Made by a program: the position numbers and the translations under genes
The notes under the pieces: generated by a model
What the model was told of the DNA's origin: nothing
Seen by the model: only the letters and a program-made list of their open reading frames with translations
The model's database searches: none
Origin: a virus
Length of the DNA stretch: 49,561 nucleotides
Direction: 5' to 3' (one strand)
Virus record (IMG/VR): IMGVR_UViG_3300044692_000025
Span: 1 to 49,561 of that record
Part shown: positions 27,791-36,878 of the stretch, one piece after another
Position numbering within the stretch: the stretch's first letter is position 1
Layout: each line of letters starts with the position of its first letter

Positions 27791-28138
27791 ATGCCGGCAC
27801 CCACGCCGATCGCGGCCACCAGCCTCAAGCACAACGTCGCCATCGACCTCTCGGTGGGCGCCACGGCCGACATCACCAACGGCAACAGCGTCCCGAACAA
27901 CGGCAACACGCTGCTGGTCGTGACCACCGGTGCCACGCCCGGCACCGTGCACATCAGCTACGCCGGCAGCGTCGACGGCGCGGTCCCGGCCGACTACAAC
28001 GTGCTCGACACCGCCGGTGCCGCGCTGGCCGCCAGCAAGACCTATGGCATCCCGCTCGGCTCCATCGCGGCCTACGGCAACTCGGTCAAGGTCACCTGCT
28101 CGCAGGCGACCACGAAGCTCGCCGCGTACACCCACTGA
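27791..28138 (+). CDS. Hypothetical structural-type protein (115 aa)
   Basis: ATG 27791 with AAGGAG upstream. Beta-rich and low in charge (KHNVAIDLSVGATADITNG, TLLVVTTGATPGTVHISYAG, NSVKVTCSQATTKLAAY), like small virion decoration or tail-associated proteins. Located ahead of the packaging genes. Function unknown. Confidence 0.65.
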   Translation: MPAPTPIAATSLKHNVAIDLSVGATADITNGNSVPNNGNTLLVVTTGATPGTVHISYAGSVDGAVPADYNVLDTAGAALAASKTYGIPLGSIAAYGNSVKVTCSQATTKLAAYTH

Positions 28139-28139
28139 C

Positions 28140-28382
28140 ATGCGCGTCAAGCCGAAGATCGCCCGCGTAGCACCCGGCAAGTGGGTGGTGCGCAAGCCGC
28201 TGTTCGGCTTCCGAGCCGCGCCGGATGAGACCGAGCACACCTCGCACGCGGACGCGGTGGCCAGCCTGGTCGACGTGGCCAAGGACTACGCATCCGGCGG
28301 ATCGGCGGAGCGCGGCCGGCAGATGATGGATCAGGTGTCTTCGGTGCCGACCTGGACGCCGCTGGAGTACCGGGCCTCTTGA
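28140..28382 (+). CDS. Hypothetical protein (80 aa)
   Basis: ATG 28140, immediately after the previous stop. Short basic beta-hairpin start (PKIARVAPGKWVVRKPLFGFR), then helical (HADAVASLVDVAKDYASGG). Frequent as a small gene before terminase in actinophages; role unknown. Confidence 0.65.
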   Translation: MRVKPKIARVAPGKWVVRKPLFGFRAAPDETEHTSHADAVASLVDVAKDYASGGSAERGRQMMDQVSSVPTWTPLEYRAS

Positions 28383-28442
28383 GCGACACCACCCCTGCCT
28401 TGGCGCATACCCGGCGCCCCGAATAGGACGGAGGGTGAACCG

Positions 28443-28667
28443 ATGGCCGACCTGTCCGAGCACGACCGCATCCAGGCGGCCGCCGATCTGCTGGACCAGA
28501 TGGACCACGCCGACCTCGATACGGCCATCGCCCGTGGATTACCGTTCAACCTGGCGGAGTGGCTTCGGCACGAGGCCGCCACGTTCGCCGAGTACCCGGC
28601 ATCCGACGGCTCACCGTCGACTCACGCGCTCGCCTTCGCGGACGCGCTGCTCAACCACCGCCGCTGA
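28443..28667 (+). CDS. Hypothetical protein (74 aa)
   Basis: ATG with GGAGGG upstream. Helical (HDRIQAAADLLDQMDHADLDTAIARGLPFNLAEWLRHEAATF). Unknown. The 60 bp before it hold only a weak GGCGC/GCGCC hairpin. Confidence 0.65.
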   Translation: MADLSEHDRIQAAADLLDQMDHADLDTAIARGLPFNLAEWLRHEAATFAEYPASDGSPSTHALAFADALLNHRR

Positions 28668-28669
28668 TC

Positions 28670-28999
28670 GTGGCCGGTGTCTGCTCCCAGCCTGGCTGCC
28701 CGGAGCTGACCGACACCGGCCGCTGCCCGGACCATGCACGGCAGCACGAGCGGCATCGTCGCCGCACGACGCCCACGAAGGCGACGAGGACGTCGGCGGA
28801 GATACGACGTAGGGCGGCGGCTGTCCGGGCCTACCGCCTGGCACACGGCAACTGGTGTCCCGGCTGGGGCGTGCCACGACACGAGGCGAGCGATCTCACT
28901 GCGGATCACGTCGTGTCGATCGCCGCGGGAGGCAGCCCGACGGGTGAGCTGCAGGTGCTGTGCCGGTCGTGCAATGGGCGTAAATCGGACAATCCATGA
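28670..28999 (+). CDS. HNH endonuclease adjacent to terminase
   Basis: 109 residues from GTG 28670. An N-terminal Cys motif (VCSQPGCPELTDTGRCPDH) is followed by a basic helix and an HNH core (LTADHVVSIAAGGSPTGELQVLCRSCNGRKSDNP). HNH proteins next to terminase are a hallmark of HK97-type packaging and help cut cos DNA. Confidence 0.88.
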   Translation: MAGVCSQPGCPELTDTGRCPDHARQHERHRRRTTPTKATRTSAEIRRRAAAVRAYRLAHGNWCPGWGVPRHEASDLTADHVVSIAAGGSPTGELQVLCRSCNGRKSDNP

Positions 29000-29117
29000 A
29001 TCGGACATGTCGGACTTGGATCATGGACGGGGTGGGCCTCCCTCCCCCCACGTACCGGCCCGACGCCCCGAGCAAGGCCAGCGTGGCTGCGTACGGGTCT
29101 CAGACTGACGTGAGGCG
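28985..29117 (+). other. Possible cos/terminase recognition region
   Basis: TCGGAC is repeated at 28985, 29001 and 29010 around the HNH stop, and a 118-bp gap holding purine/pyrimidine-biased runs (GGTGGGCCTCCCTCCCCCCA) follows before the small terminase gene. Position beside HNH and terminase genes is where cos is expected. No cut site can be read directly. Confidence 0.35.
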
Positions 29118-29126
29118 GTGATCATC

Positions 29127-29702
29127 ATGCCCGGCATGGGACCGCCGCCGAACCCGAACGCCCGCCGCCGCAACGCCCGGCCAGCCCGCACCCAACTGCC
29201 AGCCGAGGGCCGCAAGGGCAAGACGCCACCGTGGCCGCTGCCGCGCAACCTGAAGCTGACCATCGACCTGCAGGTAGCCCAGGACACGGTCGACGCGCTG
29301 TCCGGCCAGGACGACCTGACCCCGGCGGAGAAACGGAAGCTGAGCCGGGCGCTGGAGCAGGTGGTATTCCTCGACCACCAGGCTCAGCATGTCGAGGCCG
29401 CCGAGCTGGCGATGTGGGCCGAGCTGTGGTCGCTGCCGCAGGCGGTGGCGTGGGAGCGGCTGCGGTACTTCCGCGATGTCGCCCAGTACGTCCGGTGGAA
29501 GGTGCTCGCCGAGTGGGGCGACATGGACGCGGCCAAGGAGGCCCGCCAACTGTCCGACCGTCTGGGCTTGACGCCGATGGCGATGCTCCGCCTGCAGTGG
29601 GAGATCGTCGCCGACGAGACAGCGGAGCAGCGCGCGACGCGCAAGCCCGCCACGAAGCCGCCGGCGCGACGCCGGTTGAAGGTGGTCGACGAGACCGGTT
29701 GA
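29127..29702 (+). CDS. terS: Terminase small subunit-like protein
   Basis: 191 residues from ATG 29127; GTG 29118 adds three residues but is too close to the GAGG. Basic Pro-rich N-terminus, then helical body (ALEQVVFLDHQAQHVEAAELAMWAELW, ERLRYFRDVAQYVRWKVLAEWGDMDAAKEARQLSDRLGLTPMAMLRLQWEI). The RLGLTPMA segment matches P27-type small terminases. It lies directly before the large subunit and would recognise phage DNA for packaging. Confidence 0.8.
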   Translation: MPGMGPPPNPNARRRNARPARTQLPAEGRKGKTPPWPLPRNLKLTIDLQVAQDTVDALSGQDDLTPAEKRKLSRALEQVVFLDHQAQHVEAAELAMWAELWSLPQAVAWERLRYFRDVAQYVRWKVLAEWGDMDAAKEARQLSDRLGLTPMAMLRLQWEIVADETAEQRATRKPATKPPARRRLKVVDETG

Positions 29703-29721
29703 CCTTGACGCTGGAGGCGCG

Positions 29722-31284
29722 ATGCCTTGGCGAGGTCCGAACTACCCCGGCGAGTTTCCCAGCCTCGGCTGGACGATCGGGGACTGGATCGAAGCTCACT
29801 GCGTGATCCCGGACGGGGACCACATCGGCGAGCCGTACAAGCTGACAGATGAGATGTGGCGGTTCCTCGTCCACCACTACCGGCTCCGTGAGACCGCGGA
29901 CCCGGCCCGGCCGAGCATGGCGTGGCGCTACCGGCGTTCGCAGCTGGTCCGGCCGCAGAAGTGGGGCAAGGGCCCGTTCTCCGCGGCGATCATCTGTGAC
30001 GAGGCGGAAGGCCCGGCGCTGTTCGGTGGGTGGGATGCCGACGGGGAGCCGGTGGGCCGGCCGTGGCCGACACCGTTGATTCAGATCACGGCCACGTCGG
30101 ACGACCAGACGGCGAACGTGTACTCGGCGTTGCAGCCGATGATCGAGCTGGGGCCGCTGACCGACCTGATCCCGGATACCGCGGAGACGCGGATCAACCT
30201 GCGTGGCGGCGGCCGGATCGACCCGGTCACCTCGAACGCCCGGTCCCGGCTGGGCCAGCGGGTGACGTTCGTGCTGCAGGACGAGACGGGGATCTGGGTC
30301 AAGTCCAACCGCGGGCATGAGCTGGCCGACGCGCAGAAGCGCGGCCTGGCCGGCATGGGCGGCCGGGCGATCGAGACGACGAACGCGTGGAACCCGTCGG
30401 AGAACAGCGTGGCCCAGCAGACCGCGGCGACCACGGTCGACGACGTGTACCGCGACCATGTCGAGGCGCCGAAGAACCTGTCCATCCGGAACAAGGCGGA
30501 ACGCCGGAAGATCCTGCGCGCCGTGTACGGGGACAGCTGGTGGGTCGACCTGGACCGCATCGACGCCGAGGCGGTGGAACTGTTGGACCGCGGCGAGGAC
30601 TCGCAGGCTGAGCGGTTCTTCGGGAACCGGGCGAAGTCGGGCCGGTCGTCATGGCTGCGCGAGGGCGTCTGGGAGCGCGCGAAGCGACCGCGGACCGTCG
30701 AGCCGGGAACGCAGGTCTGCCTCGGCTTCGACGGCTCGGAGACCGACGACTGGACAGCCATCACCGCCGAGACACTGGACGGCTACTCGTTCATCCCGAC
30801 CTACGGCCCGGACGCGCGGCCGACGTTCTGGGACCCAGCGCAGTTCGACGGGCGTATCCCGGTCGGCGAGGTGAACGCGGCGATGGACGAGTTGACGCAC
30901 ACATACCGGGTGGTGCGTGGCTACTTCGACCCGCGGGCCTGGCGTAGCCAGATCGAGGAGTACCAGCTGCAGTACGGCACCAAGAAGATCGTGATCTGGG
31001 AGACCAACCGCATCACGCAGATGCACGAGTCGTTGAAGCGGTTCACGCAGGACCTGGCCAACGGCGACATCACCCACGACAACAACCGGGTCCGCAACGA
31101 GCACGTCGACAACGCACGGAAGGTCGCCCGTCCAGGCGAGCGATACATCCTCGGCAAGCCGACCCAGCACCAGAAGATCGACCTGGCCATGACCACCGTC
31201 CTCGCCCATGAGGCCCGCTGTGACGCCGTCGCGGCCGGCGCGCTGAAGGCGCGCAGCCGCCCGCGGGCGATCGTCCTATCGTGA
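29722..31284 (+). CDS. terL: Terminase large subunit
   Basis: 520 residues. The ATPase domain has a Walker A-type RPQKWGKG (77-84) and a Walker B ending in D187-E188 (VTFVLQDETG). A nuclease domain begins near LGFDGSETDDW (Asp337 is the first acidic ligand), with DPRAWRSQIEEY and a final H-N-R-V-R-N-E-H segment. It matches HK97/P27-like actinophage TerL in length and layout; it translocates and cuts concatemeric DNA. Confidence 0.96.
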   Translation: MPWRGPNYPGEFPSLGWTIGDWIEAHCVIPDGDHIGEPYKLTDEMWRFLVHHYRLRETADPARPSMAWRYRRSQLVRPQKWGKGPFSAAIICDEAEGPALFGGWDADGEPVGRPWPTPLIQITATSDDQTANVYSALQPMIELGPLTDLIPDTAETRINLRGGGRIDPVTSNARSRLGQRVTFVLQDETGIWVKSNRGHELADAQKRGLAGMGGRAIETTNAWNPSENSVAQQTAATTVDDVYRDHVEAPKNLSIRNKAERRKILRAVYGDSWWVDLDRIDAEAVELLDRGEDSQAERFFGNRAKSGRSSWLREGVWERAKRPRTVEPGTQVCLGFDGSETDDWTAITAETLDGYSFIPTYGPDARPTFWDPAQFDGRIPVGEVNAAMDELTHTYRVVRGYFDPRAWRSQIEEYQLQYGTKKIVIWETNRITQMHESLKRFTQDLANGDITHDNNRVRNEHVDNARKVARPGERYILGKPTQHQKIDLAMTTVLAHEARCDAVAAGALKARSRPRAIVLS

Positions 31285-31294
31285 GGGAGGCCGC

Positions 31295-32800
31295 GTGGAC
31301 CTGAGCATGCTGTCTCCCGAGGACTGGTTCCAGCGGCTCAACCTGCGTCGCCTGCGCTACGTCCACGAACACCGGCTGAACTGGTCCTACTACGAGGGCA
31401 CGCAGCCACTGCACTACGTGGCCCGGATCATCCGCGAGCAGCAGGACAGGTTCCCGGCGTTGGTCATCAACTGGCCCGGCCTGGTCATCGACGCCACCGA
31501 CGAGAGGTTGACGGTCGAGGGCTTCCGCCTGGGCGGTGTCGATTCGCCTGATGACGACATTGAGGGCATGTGGCAGGCCAACAACCTCGACGCGGCATCC
31601 GGTGAGGCGCACATCTGTGCCCAGGTCACCCGCGAGGCGTTCCTGATGGTCGGCCCAGGTCCGGGCCGCTACCCGCTGATCACAGTGGAGTATCCGGAGC
31701 AGGTCGCGGTCGAGACGGACCCGAGGACGCGGCGCGTGATCGCCGCCCTGCAGGTGTGGAAGTCCGACGAGAACCTGCCCACTGAGGACATGGGCGAGCT
31801 GATGCTGCCCGGTCGGTCGTACATCTTCGAGTGGGGCTCGATGACCGAGTCCAATCCGGGATGGTCACTGGCTGATGTTCGCGAGCAGGCCAGCCCGCTG
31901 GTCCCGGTGGTGCCGATGCTGAACCGGCCGCGCCGCGGCTACGGTCGGACCGAACTGCACGACATCAAGTCACCGGCCGATGCGGCGAACCAGGTCGCGA
32001 CGAACATGCTGGCCGGCATCGAACATCACAGCTTGCCGCGTCGGTGGGCGGTCGGCGCGCGCGAGTCGGACTTCGTCGACCCGAAGACCGGGAAACCGTT
32101 GCCCGCGTGGAAGATCGCAACCGGTGCGGTGTGGGGCTTGAACGCGGAGACCGAAGAGGGAAACCAGTACCTCAAGGTTGGGCAGTTCACCGCATCGGAC
32201 ATGACCAACTTCCACAACACGATCAAGCTGATGGCGTCGGTCGCGGGCACGCTGTACGGCCTGCCGGCGCACTATATGGCCTACACCACGGACAACCCGG
32301 TCAGCGCTGAGGCGATCCTGTACTCGGAGGCGCGCCTGGTGAAGCGCGCCGAGCGCAAGCAGGTCACCTACGGCGAGGCGTGGGAGCAGGCGATCCGGAT
32401 CGGCCTGGACGTGATGGGCCGCGACTCGTCGCAGGCGATCAAGCTGGAGACCGTGTGGCGGGACGCCAGCACGCCGACGCAGGCCAGCAAGATGGCCGCT
32501 GCGGTGCAGGCGCTGCAGGTCGGCATCTTCGACGAGGAGGCCGCCCGTGAGTTCATCGGCCTGTCGCCGCAGCAGCGGGCGGCCATCGCGGCCCGCCAGG
32601 GCACACCCGGTGGACAGGCGGCGGCCATCGTGCAGGGCTTGCGCGCACTGGACGTCGGTTCCCAACCGGCTCAACCGCAGCCGCAGCCGGTGGGAGAAAC
32701 GCCAGGTCCGACCACCTCGGCAGGCGAGTTCCCCCGCGGGCTTGGTCCGGTAGCGATCACACAGAACGGCGCGGTCGGTGCTGCCCGCGTCGGTGGCTGA
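31295..32800 (+). CDS. Portal protein
   Basis: 501 residues, GTG start with GAGGG upstream. SPP1 gp6-like portal pattern: N-terminal WSYYEGTQPL..., INWPGLVIDATDERLTVEGFR, middle beta domain, stem-loop-helix region (LMASVAGTLYGLPAHYM...SAEAILYSEARLVKRAERKQ) and a Gln/Pro-rich C-terminus. It forms the dodecameric DNA gateway in the head. It overlaps the following gene by 23 bp. Confidence 0.94.
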   Translation: MDLSMLSPEDWFQRLNLRRLRYVHEHRLNWSYYEGTQPLHYVARIIREQQDRFPALVINWPGLVIDATDERLTVEGFRLGGVDSPDDDIEGMWQANNLDAASGEAHICAQVTREAFLMVGPGPGRYPLITVEYPEQVAVETDPRTRRVIAALQVWKSDENLPTEDMGELMLPGRSYIFEWGSMTESNPGWSLADVREQASPLVPVVPMLNRPRRGYGRTELHDIKSPADAANQVATNMLAGIEHHSLPRRWAVGARESDFVDPKTGKPLPAWKIATGAVWGLNAETEEGNQYLKVGQFTASDMTNFHNTIKLMASVAGTLYGLPAHYMAYTTDNPVSAEAILYSEARLVKRAERKQVTYGEAWEQAIRIGLDVMGRDSSQAIKLETVWRDASTPTQASKMAAAVQALQVGIFDEEAAREFIGLSPQQRAAIAARQGTPGGQAAAIVQGLRALDVGSQPAQPQPQPVGETPGPTTSAGEFPRGLGPVAITQNGAVGAARVGG

Positions 32801-33761
32801 GGCCGCGTTCGCGCACCAGCGGACCATCCGTCAGCTCACGCTCGCCGCGATCCAGCTACTCCAGCAGGCTCTGCGCCGGGCGGGGACATCGCCACAGGCG
32901 TGGCGGGACGCGGTCGCGGCAATCGGCACAGACCTGTTGGCGCTCCAGGTGGCTGCGGCCGGACTGGCCGACGGCTACCTCGACGACACGCTCACAGCGC
33001 AGGGCGTGAACACGACGTCAGCGTTCGCGGTCAACCCGGACGGATTCGCCGACCTCACTGACGGCGGCGGCTCGTGGCTGCGCCTGCTCGTGTTCGCGGG
33101 CAACTCCGTTGCACCACAGGCGCGCGGCCTGGTGGCCAACTCGATCGTCCTGAACGGCGTGCAGGACGCCGGGCGGGCTGCGGTACAGGCCGGGATGCAA
33201 GCGCGACCCGCAGTCCGTGGTTACGTGCGGATGCTGAACCCACCGTCGTGCTCACGATGCGCGATCCTCGCCGGCCGGGTGTACCACTCGATGGCCGCAT
33301 TCGACCGGCACCCGCGCTGCGACTGCGTCAACGTCCCGGCCGCCGAGTCCGCCGAGGACTGGACGACCAGCCCACGGCACTACTTCGACAGTCTGACCGC
33401 CCAGCAGCAGGACGCCACGTTCGGCGAGGCGGCCGCCCAAGCGATCCGCGATGGCGCCGACATCGCCCAGGTGGTCAACGCCTACTCCGGTGTGACCACG
33501 ATGCGTGCCTACGGCAAGGACGTACAGGCCACCACGGTCGGCACGACGAAACGGGCCCTGTTCGGCGGGTACGAGATGCTCGCCGACGGCACGCTGCGCC
33601 GACGCCCAGACTCCGAGCTGCGCAAGCTGCCCGGGAATCGATACCGCACTGCCACCCCGCCGCGTCTCCTGCCGGACGAGATCTACCGGCTGGCCGGCGA
33701 ACTGGGTTGGGACCGCGCCGAGGTGCTGCGACAGCTCCGGCGTTTCGGATACCTGCGCTGA
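32778..33761 (+). CDS. MuF-like / capsid maturation protein
   Basis: 327 residues, GTG start inside the end of the portal gene. The conserved C-terminal block, NPPSCSRCAILAGRVYHSMAAFDRHPRCDCVNVP, is typical of the VG15/MuF-like minor head protein of actinophages that is often annotated as capsid maturation protease. The N-terminal half is helical. Likely injected with or attached near the portal. Confidence 0.85.
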   Translation: MLPASVAEAAFAHQRTIRQLTLAAIQLLQQALRRAGTSPQAWRDAVAAIGTDLLALQVAAAGLADGYLDDTLTAQGVNTTSAFAVNPDGFADLTDGGGSWLRLLVFAGNSVAPQARGLVANSIVLNGVQDAGRAAVQAGMQARPAVRGYVRMLNPPSCSRCAILAGRVYHSMAAFDRHPRCDCVNVPAAESAEDWTTSPRHYFDSLTAQQQDATFGEAAAQAIRDGADIAQVVNAYSGVTTMRAYGKDVQATTVGTTKRALFGGYEMLADGTLRRRPDSELRKLPGNRYRTATPPRLLPDEIYRLAGELGWDRAEVLRQLRRFGYLR

Positions 33762-33801
33762 GCGCGACGCTCACGCGCGTCACCCTGGAGGACTCCTCGC
33801 G

Positions 33802-34470
33802 ATGAGGAACACCGCGCGTTACCGTATGTCCCGCTACCTGCGTTCGGCACCGACCGGCGAACAGCCGGCGAACGGCGGCGGTGGCGCACCGGCCCAGCCG
33901 GCACAACCCGCCGGGCAGCAGGGACAATCCAACGGTCAGCAGGGACAGCCGGCCCAGCCGGCGAACGGCCAGCAGCCGAATGGTCAACCGGCCGGTGACC
34001 AACTCGGCGAGGCCGGCCTGAAGGCACTCCATGCGGAGCGCGACGCCCGCAAGGAAGCCGAACGGAAGCTCGGCGAGATGGAGAAGCAGCTCAGAGAGTT
34101 GACCGACCAGCGGCCGGCCGACGAGAAACTGGCCGCGCAGCTCGCCGAGATCCAGAAACGGCTGGAGCAGTCGGAGATCGCTCGCATGCGCAGCGACACC
34201 GCACTGACCCACAAGATCACACCCGAGTACGCCCCGCTCCTCACGGCCACCACCGCCGAGGAGCTGGCAGCCCAGGGTGCCCTGATCGCCCAGCTCCAGG
34301 CGGCCGCGACGGCCGCGGGCAACACCAGCACCACTCCTGGCCACCAGCCCCATCCCGGCCAGGGAACTCCGTCGTCGGGCGAGCCGCCGGCGAAGACCCT
34401 CACGGACGGCCAGAAGGCCTACGAGGCCTTCAAGAACAAGAACCGTCCACCCCAGCCCGCAACCTCATAG
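33802..34470 (+). CDS. Scaffolding protein
   Basis: 222 residues from ATG 33802 with GGAGG upstream. Disordered Gln/Pro/Gly/Asn-rich N-terminus (residues 15-70, many QQGQ/PAQP repeats), a central coiled coil (AERDARKEAERKLGEMEKQLRELTDQR...LAAQLAEIQKRLEQSE) and a basic C-terminal helix. This composition and the place between the MuF-like and capsid genes are characteristic of internal scaffolds. Confidence 0.88.
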   Translation: MRNTARYRMSRYLRSAPTGEQPANGGGGAPAQPAQPAGQQGQSNGQQGQPAQPANGQQPNGQPAGDQLGEAGLKALHAERDARKEAERKLGEMEKQLRELTDQRPADEKLAAQLAEIQKRLEQSEIARMRSDTALTHKITPEYAPLLTATTAEELAAQGALIAQLQAAATAAGNTSTTPGHQPHPGQGTPSSGEPPAKTLTDGQKAYEAFKNKNRPPQPATS

Positions 34471-34479
34471 GAGGAAGTC

Positions 34480-34866
34480 ATGGATCTCACGATCCAGACG
34501 CAGAACTTCAGCGGCGGTGACTACACCTGGCTCGGGTCGGAGTTCGGTACCTGCGCGACGAAGTCCGCCACGCTGAACGCCAGCCTGTTCACCACCGGAA
34601 CCCACGCGCCGAACGGCTACTACCCGTCCGGCCTGCCACTGGGCAAGGTCACCGCGACCGGCCTGTACGGACCGTACAAGCCCGCCGCCTCCGACGGCAC
34701 GCAGAACCTCGCCGGGTTCCTGTTCGGCGACGTCGCGCTGTCCCGCACCGGTGCCAACGTCCAGGGTGCCGTCCTGGAGGTCGGCATCATCAACACCGCC
34801 AAGGTGCCGATCATCACGGTCGACGCCACCGCCCAGGCCACCAACGGCCACTTCATCTACCGGTAA
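34480..34866 (+). CDS. Head decoration protein-like
   Basis: 128 residues with AGGAGG upstream. All-beta sequence (FSGGDYTWLGSEFGTCATKSATL, GKVTATGLYGPYKPAASDGT, LAGFLFGDVALSR) similar to lambda gpD-type decoration proteins, in the position just before the major capsid gene. It would stabilise the expanded head. Confidence 0.8.
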   Translation: MDLTIQTQNFSGGDYTWLGSEFGTCATKSATLNASLFTTGTHAPNGYYPSGLPLGKVTATGLYGPYKPAASDGTQNLAGFLFGDVALSRTGANVQGAVLEVGIINTAKVPIITVDATAQATNGHFIYR

Positions 34867-34881
34867 GGAGGACCGTCCACC

Positions 34882-35907
34882 ATGGATCTGAACACGGACT
34901 ACATCCTGCCGGTGGAGCTGACCGGCTTTATCCGCCAGGCGCTGGTCGACATCCAGCTCAACCAGTTCGCGTTGTCCCAGTGGCTGCCCAACCGCACCAT
35001 CGAGGACATCGATTATCGGGTCACCGCCGGCCAGCTCGGCCTGGCCCGCTCGGCGACGTTCCGCGCCTACAACGCGGAGAGCCCCATCGGGTCCCGCGAG
35101 GGCCTGAAGCGGCTCATCGGCGAGCTGCCGCCGATCAGCATCAAGATGCTGCTCGACGAGTACACCCGGCTGCGGCTGCGCCGCCTGCAGAACGCCGACC
35201 CGATGGTCCAGTCCATCTACAACGACGCCGTGATCGTCGCCCGTGGCATCGCGGCCCGCATGGAACTGGCCCGCGGCGAGGCGCTGGTCAACGGCACCCT
35301 GTCGTTCAACGAGAACGGCGTCGTGGCCAGCGTGAACTTCGGCCGTGACCCGGCGTTCTCGGTGACCCCGGGCACGCTGTGGTCGGTCAGCACCGCCACG
35401 CCGGTGTCGGACCTGCTGACCTGGCAGCAGAGCTACATCGCCACCGGTGCGCAGGTCGGCTCGATTGTCACCTCGCGGCGGGTGCTGGCCACCCTGATGC
35501 GGTCCACCGACTTCCGGCAGACCTATTCCACGCTGGCCGGCCAGCCATCCGTCGTGTCGCAGTCCGCGATCAACGCCACCCTGGAGGCGTTCGGCCTGCC
35601 GCCGATCACCCTGTACGACGTGCAGGTCCAGGTCGGCACCACCGCGACCCGGCCGATCCCCGACAACAAGGTCCTGCTCCTGCCGGCACCGGGCAGCACC
35701 GACGACACCACCCTGGGCAGCACCATCTGGGGTATTCCGGCTGAGGCCATGGATCCCCGGTTCGGCCTGTCCGAGGGCCAGCAGGGCGGCATCGTCGCGG
35801 GTGCGTACACCGAGGAGGACCCGCCGAGCCTGTGGACCAAGGCGTCCGCGGTCGGCATGCCCGTCCTGGCGAACCCGAACCTCGCGATGGCCGCGACCGT
35901 CCTGTAG
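34882..35907 (+). CDS. Major capsid protein
   Basis: 341 residues, AAGGAGG upstream. Matches the phage E-type major capsid family: an early FALSQWLPNRTIEDIDYR segment, IGELPPISIKMLLDEYTRLRLRRL, a central SIVTSRRVLATLM, and a C-terminal DPRFGLSEGQQGGIVAGAYTEEDPPSLWTKASAVGMPVL that is diagnostic for this group. Flanked by decoration and connector genes. Confidence 0.93.
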   Translation: MDLNTDYILPVELTGFIRQALVDIQLNQFALSQWLPNRTIEDIDYRVTAGQLGLARSATFRAYNAESPIGSREGLKRLIGELPPISIKMLLDEYTRLRLRRLQNADPMVQSIYNDAVIVARGIAARMELARGEALVNGTLSFNENGVVASVNFGRDPAFSVTPGTLWSVSTATPVSDLLTWQQSYIATGAQVGSIVTSRRVLATLMRSTDFRQTYSTLAGQPSVVSQSAINATLEAFGLPPITLYDVQVQVGTTATRPIPDNKVLLLPAPGSTDDTTLGSTIWGIPAEAMDPRFGLSEGQQGGIVAGAYTEEDPPSLWTKASAVGMPVLANPNLAMAATVL

Positions 35908-35916
35908 GAGGACCTG

Positions 35917-36252
35917 ATGGATCGGAAGCTGGCCTACACGGTCCACGTGGAAGACGAGGAGCACGGCCGGCGCGTGCTCCTCGCCGGCACCGTGCCGCCG
36001 TCCTGGGCCGCGAAGATGATCGGTCCCCACGCCTACGTCGCCGACGACCAGCCGGGAGACGACCAGGACGAGGACGAGGACGGCGACCAGGGCGGAGCGG
36101 GCACGGGCGGCGAGGTGAAGCGGCCCGGGAAGTCCGGCCCCGGCAGTGGCCGGGACGAGTGGGCCGCTTACGCGCAGTCGCGTGGCCTTCAGGTAGGCGA
36201 CCAGATGTCCCGCAACGACATCATGGCCGCCGTGGACGAACTGGACGACTGA
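35917..36252 (+). CDS. Hypothetical head protein with C-terminal SAP/HeH-like motif (111 aa)
   Basis: Beta-rich start (AYTVHVEDEEHGRRVLLAGTVPP), a very acidic Asp/Glu/Gly linker (about 47-66) and a C-terminal helix-extension-helix (WAAYAQSRGLQVGDQMSRNDIMAAVDEL) of the kind that binds DNA or Rho-like targets. A small gene of this build is common right after actinophage capsid genes. Stop overlaps the next ATG. Confidence 0.7.
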   Translation: MDRKLAYTVHVEDEEHGRRVLLAGTVPPSWAAKMIGPHAYVADDQPGDDQDEDEDGDQGGAGTGGEVKRPGKSGPGSGRDEWAAYAQSRGLQVGDQMSRNDIMAAVDELDD

Positions 36253-36629
36253 TGGGTGTGCCCTACGCCCTGCCGTCCGACGTGGCCGCACGGCTGAACA
36301 CGACGTTCGACGCCGGCCAAGAGCAGAAGGTCACCCTGCTCCTCAAGGACGTCTCGGCGTTGATGCGCACCAAGTCGTCCGGGCTGGATGACAGGATCGC
36401 CAGCAGCGAGGTCGATTCCGACCTCGTCCTGGCGGTCGCCTGCCAGATCGTCATTCGACTCGCCGAGGCCGTCGACCACGGCGGTGCCACGGTGATGTCG
36501 GAGACCTATCCGGAGTACGCCTACCAGTTGTCCAAGGCCGATTCCGCCGGCCTGGCCATGACCGATGACGAGATCGACCTGCTGTCCGGTGCACCGGAGG
36601 GCAGGGCGTTCTCCATCATCCCGGGGTGA
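36252..36629 (+). CDS. Head-to-tail connector (gp6/gp15-like)
   Basis: 125 residues. Helical adaptor pattern: YALPSDVAARLNTTFDAGQEQKVTLLLKDVSALMR ... LVLAVACQIVIRLAE ... SETYPEYAYQLS with DDEIDLL near the end. Corresponds to the adaptor that stacks on the portal. Position agrees. Confidence 0.85.
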   Translation: MGVPYALPSDVAARLNTTFDAGQEQKVTLLLKDVSALMRTKSSGLDDRIASSEVDSDLVLAVACQIVIRLAEAVDHGGATVMSETYPEYAYQLSKADSAGLAMTDDEIDLLSGAPEGRAFSIIPG

Positions 36630-36632
36630 GAC

Positions 36633-36878
36633 ATGAGCGTCGTGCACGTGGTCGACAACGAGGGAAACCACCACTGGGGCAGCGCCTACGGGCCACTGTC
36701 CGAGTGGTTGGCCCGCGGCGAGGTGAAGGAGGTCGACAGTGCGTCCGAGCTTCCCGCACACGGTGACACTGACGAACCCGGGACCAGCGAGGCAGGACCC
36801 GGTGACCCGGAACATGCTGCCGGGCCCGGCGGTGACGGTGACGAGTCCGGCGTATCTCGCCGCAAGACCCGTCACTGA
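36633..36878 (+). CDS. Hypothetical protein overlapping the head-tail stopper (81 aa)
   Basis: Begins MSVVHVVDNEGNHHWGSAYGPLSEWLARGEVKEVD, a plausible small beta-helix protein. From about residue 36 the reading continues 140 bp into the stopper gene in another frame and turns acidic and Gly/Pro-rich. The N-terminal part looks conserved and the overlapped part looks like a by-product tail. Confidence 0.6.
   Translation: MSVVHVVDNEGNHHWGSAYGPLSEWLARGEVKEVDSASELPAHGDTDEPGTSEAGPGDPEHAAGPGGDGDESGVSRRKTRH

Noticed and set aside
34465-36291. 608-aa minus-strand ORF opposite the decoration and major capsid genes
   Set aside because: Typical high-G+C antisense shadow (Arg/Gly/His/Val-rich) of well-identified structural genes.
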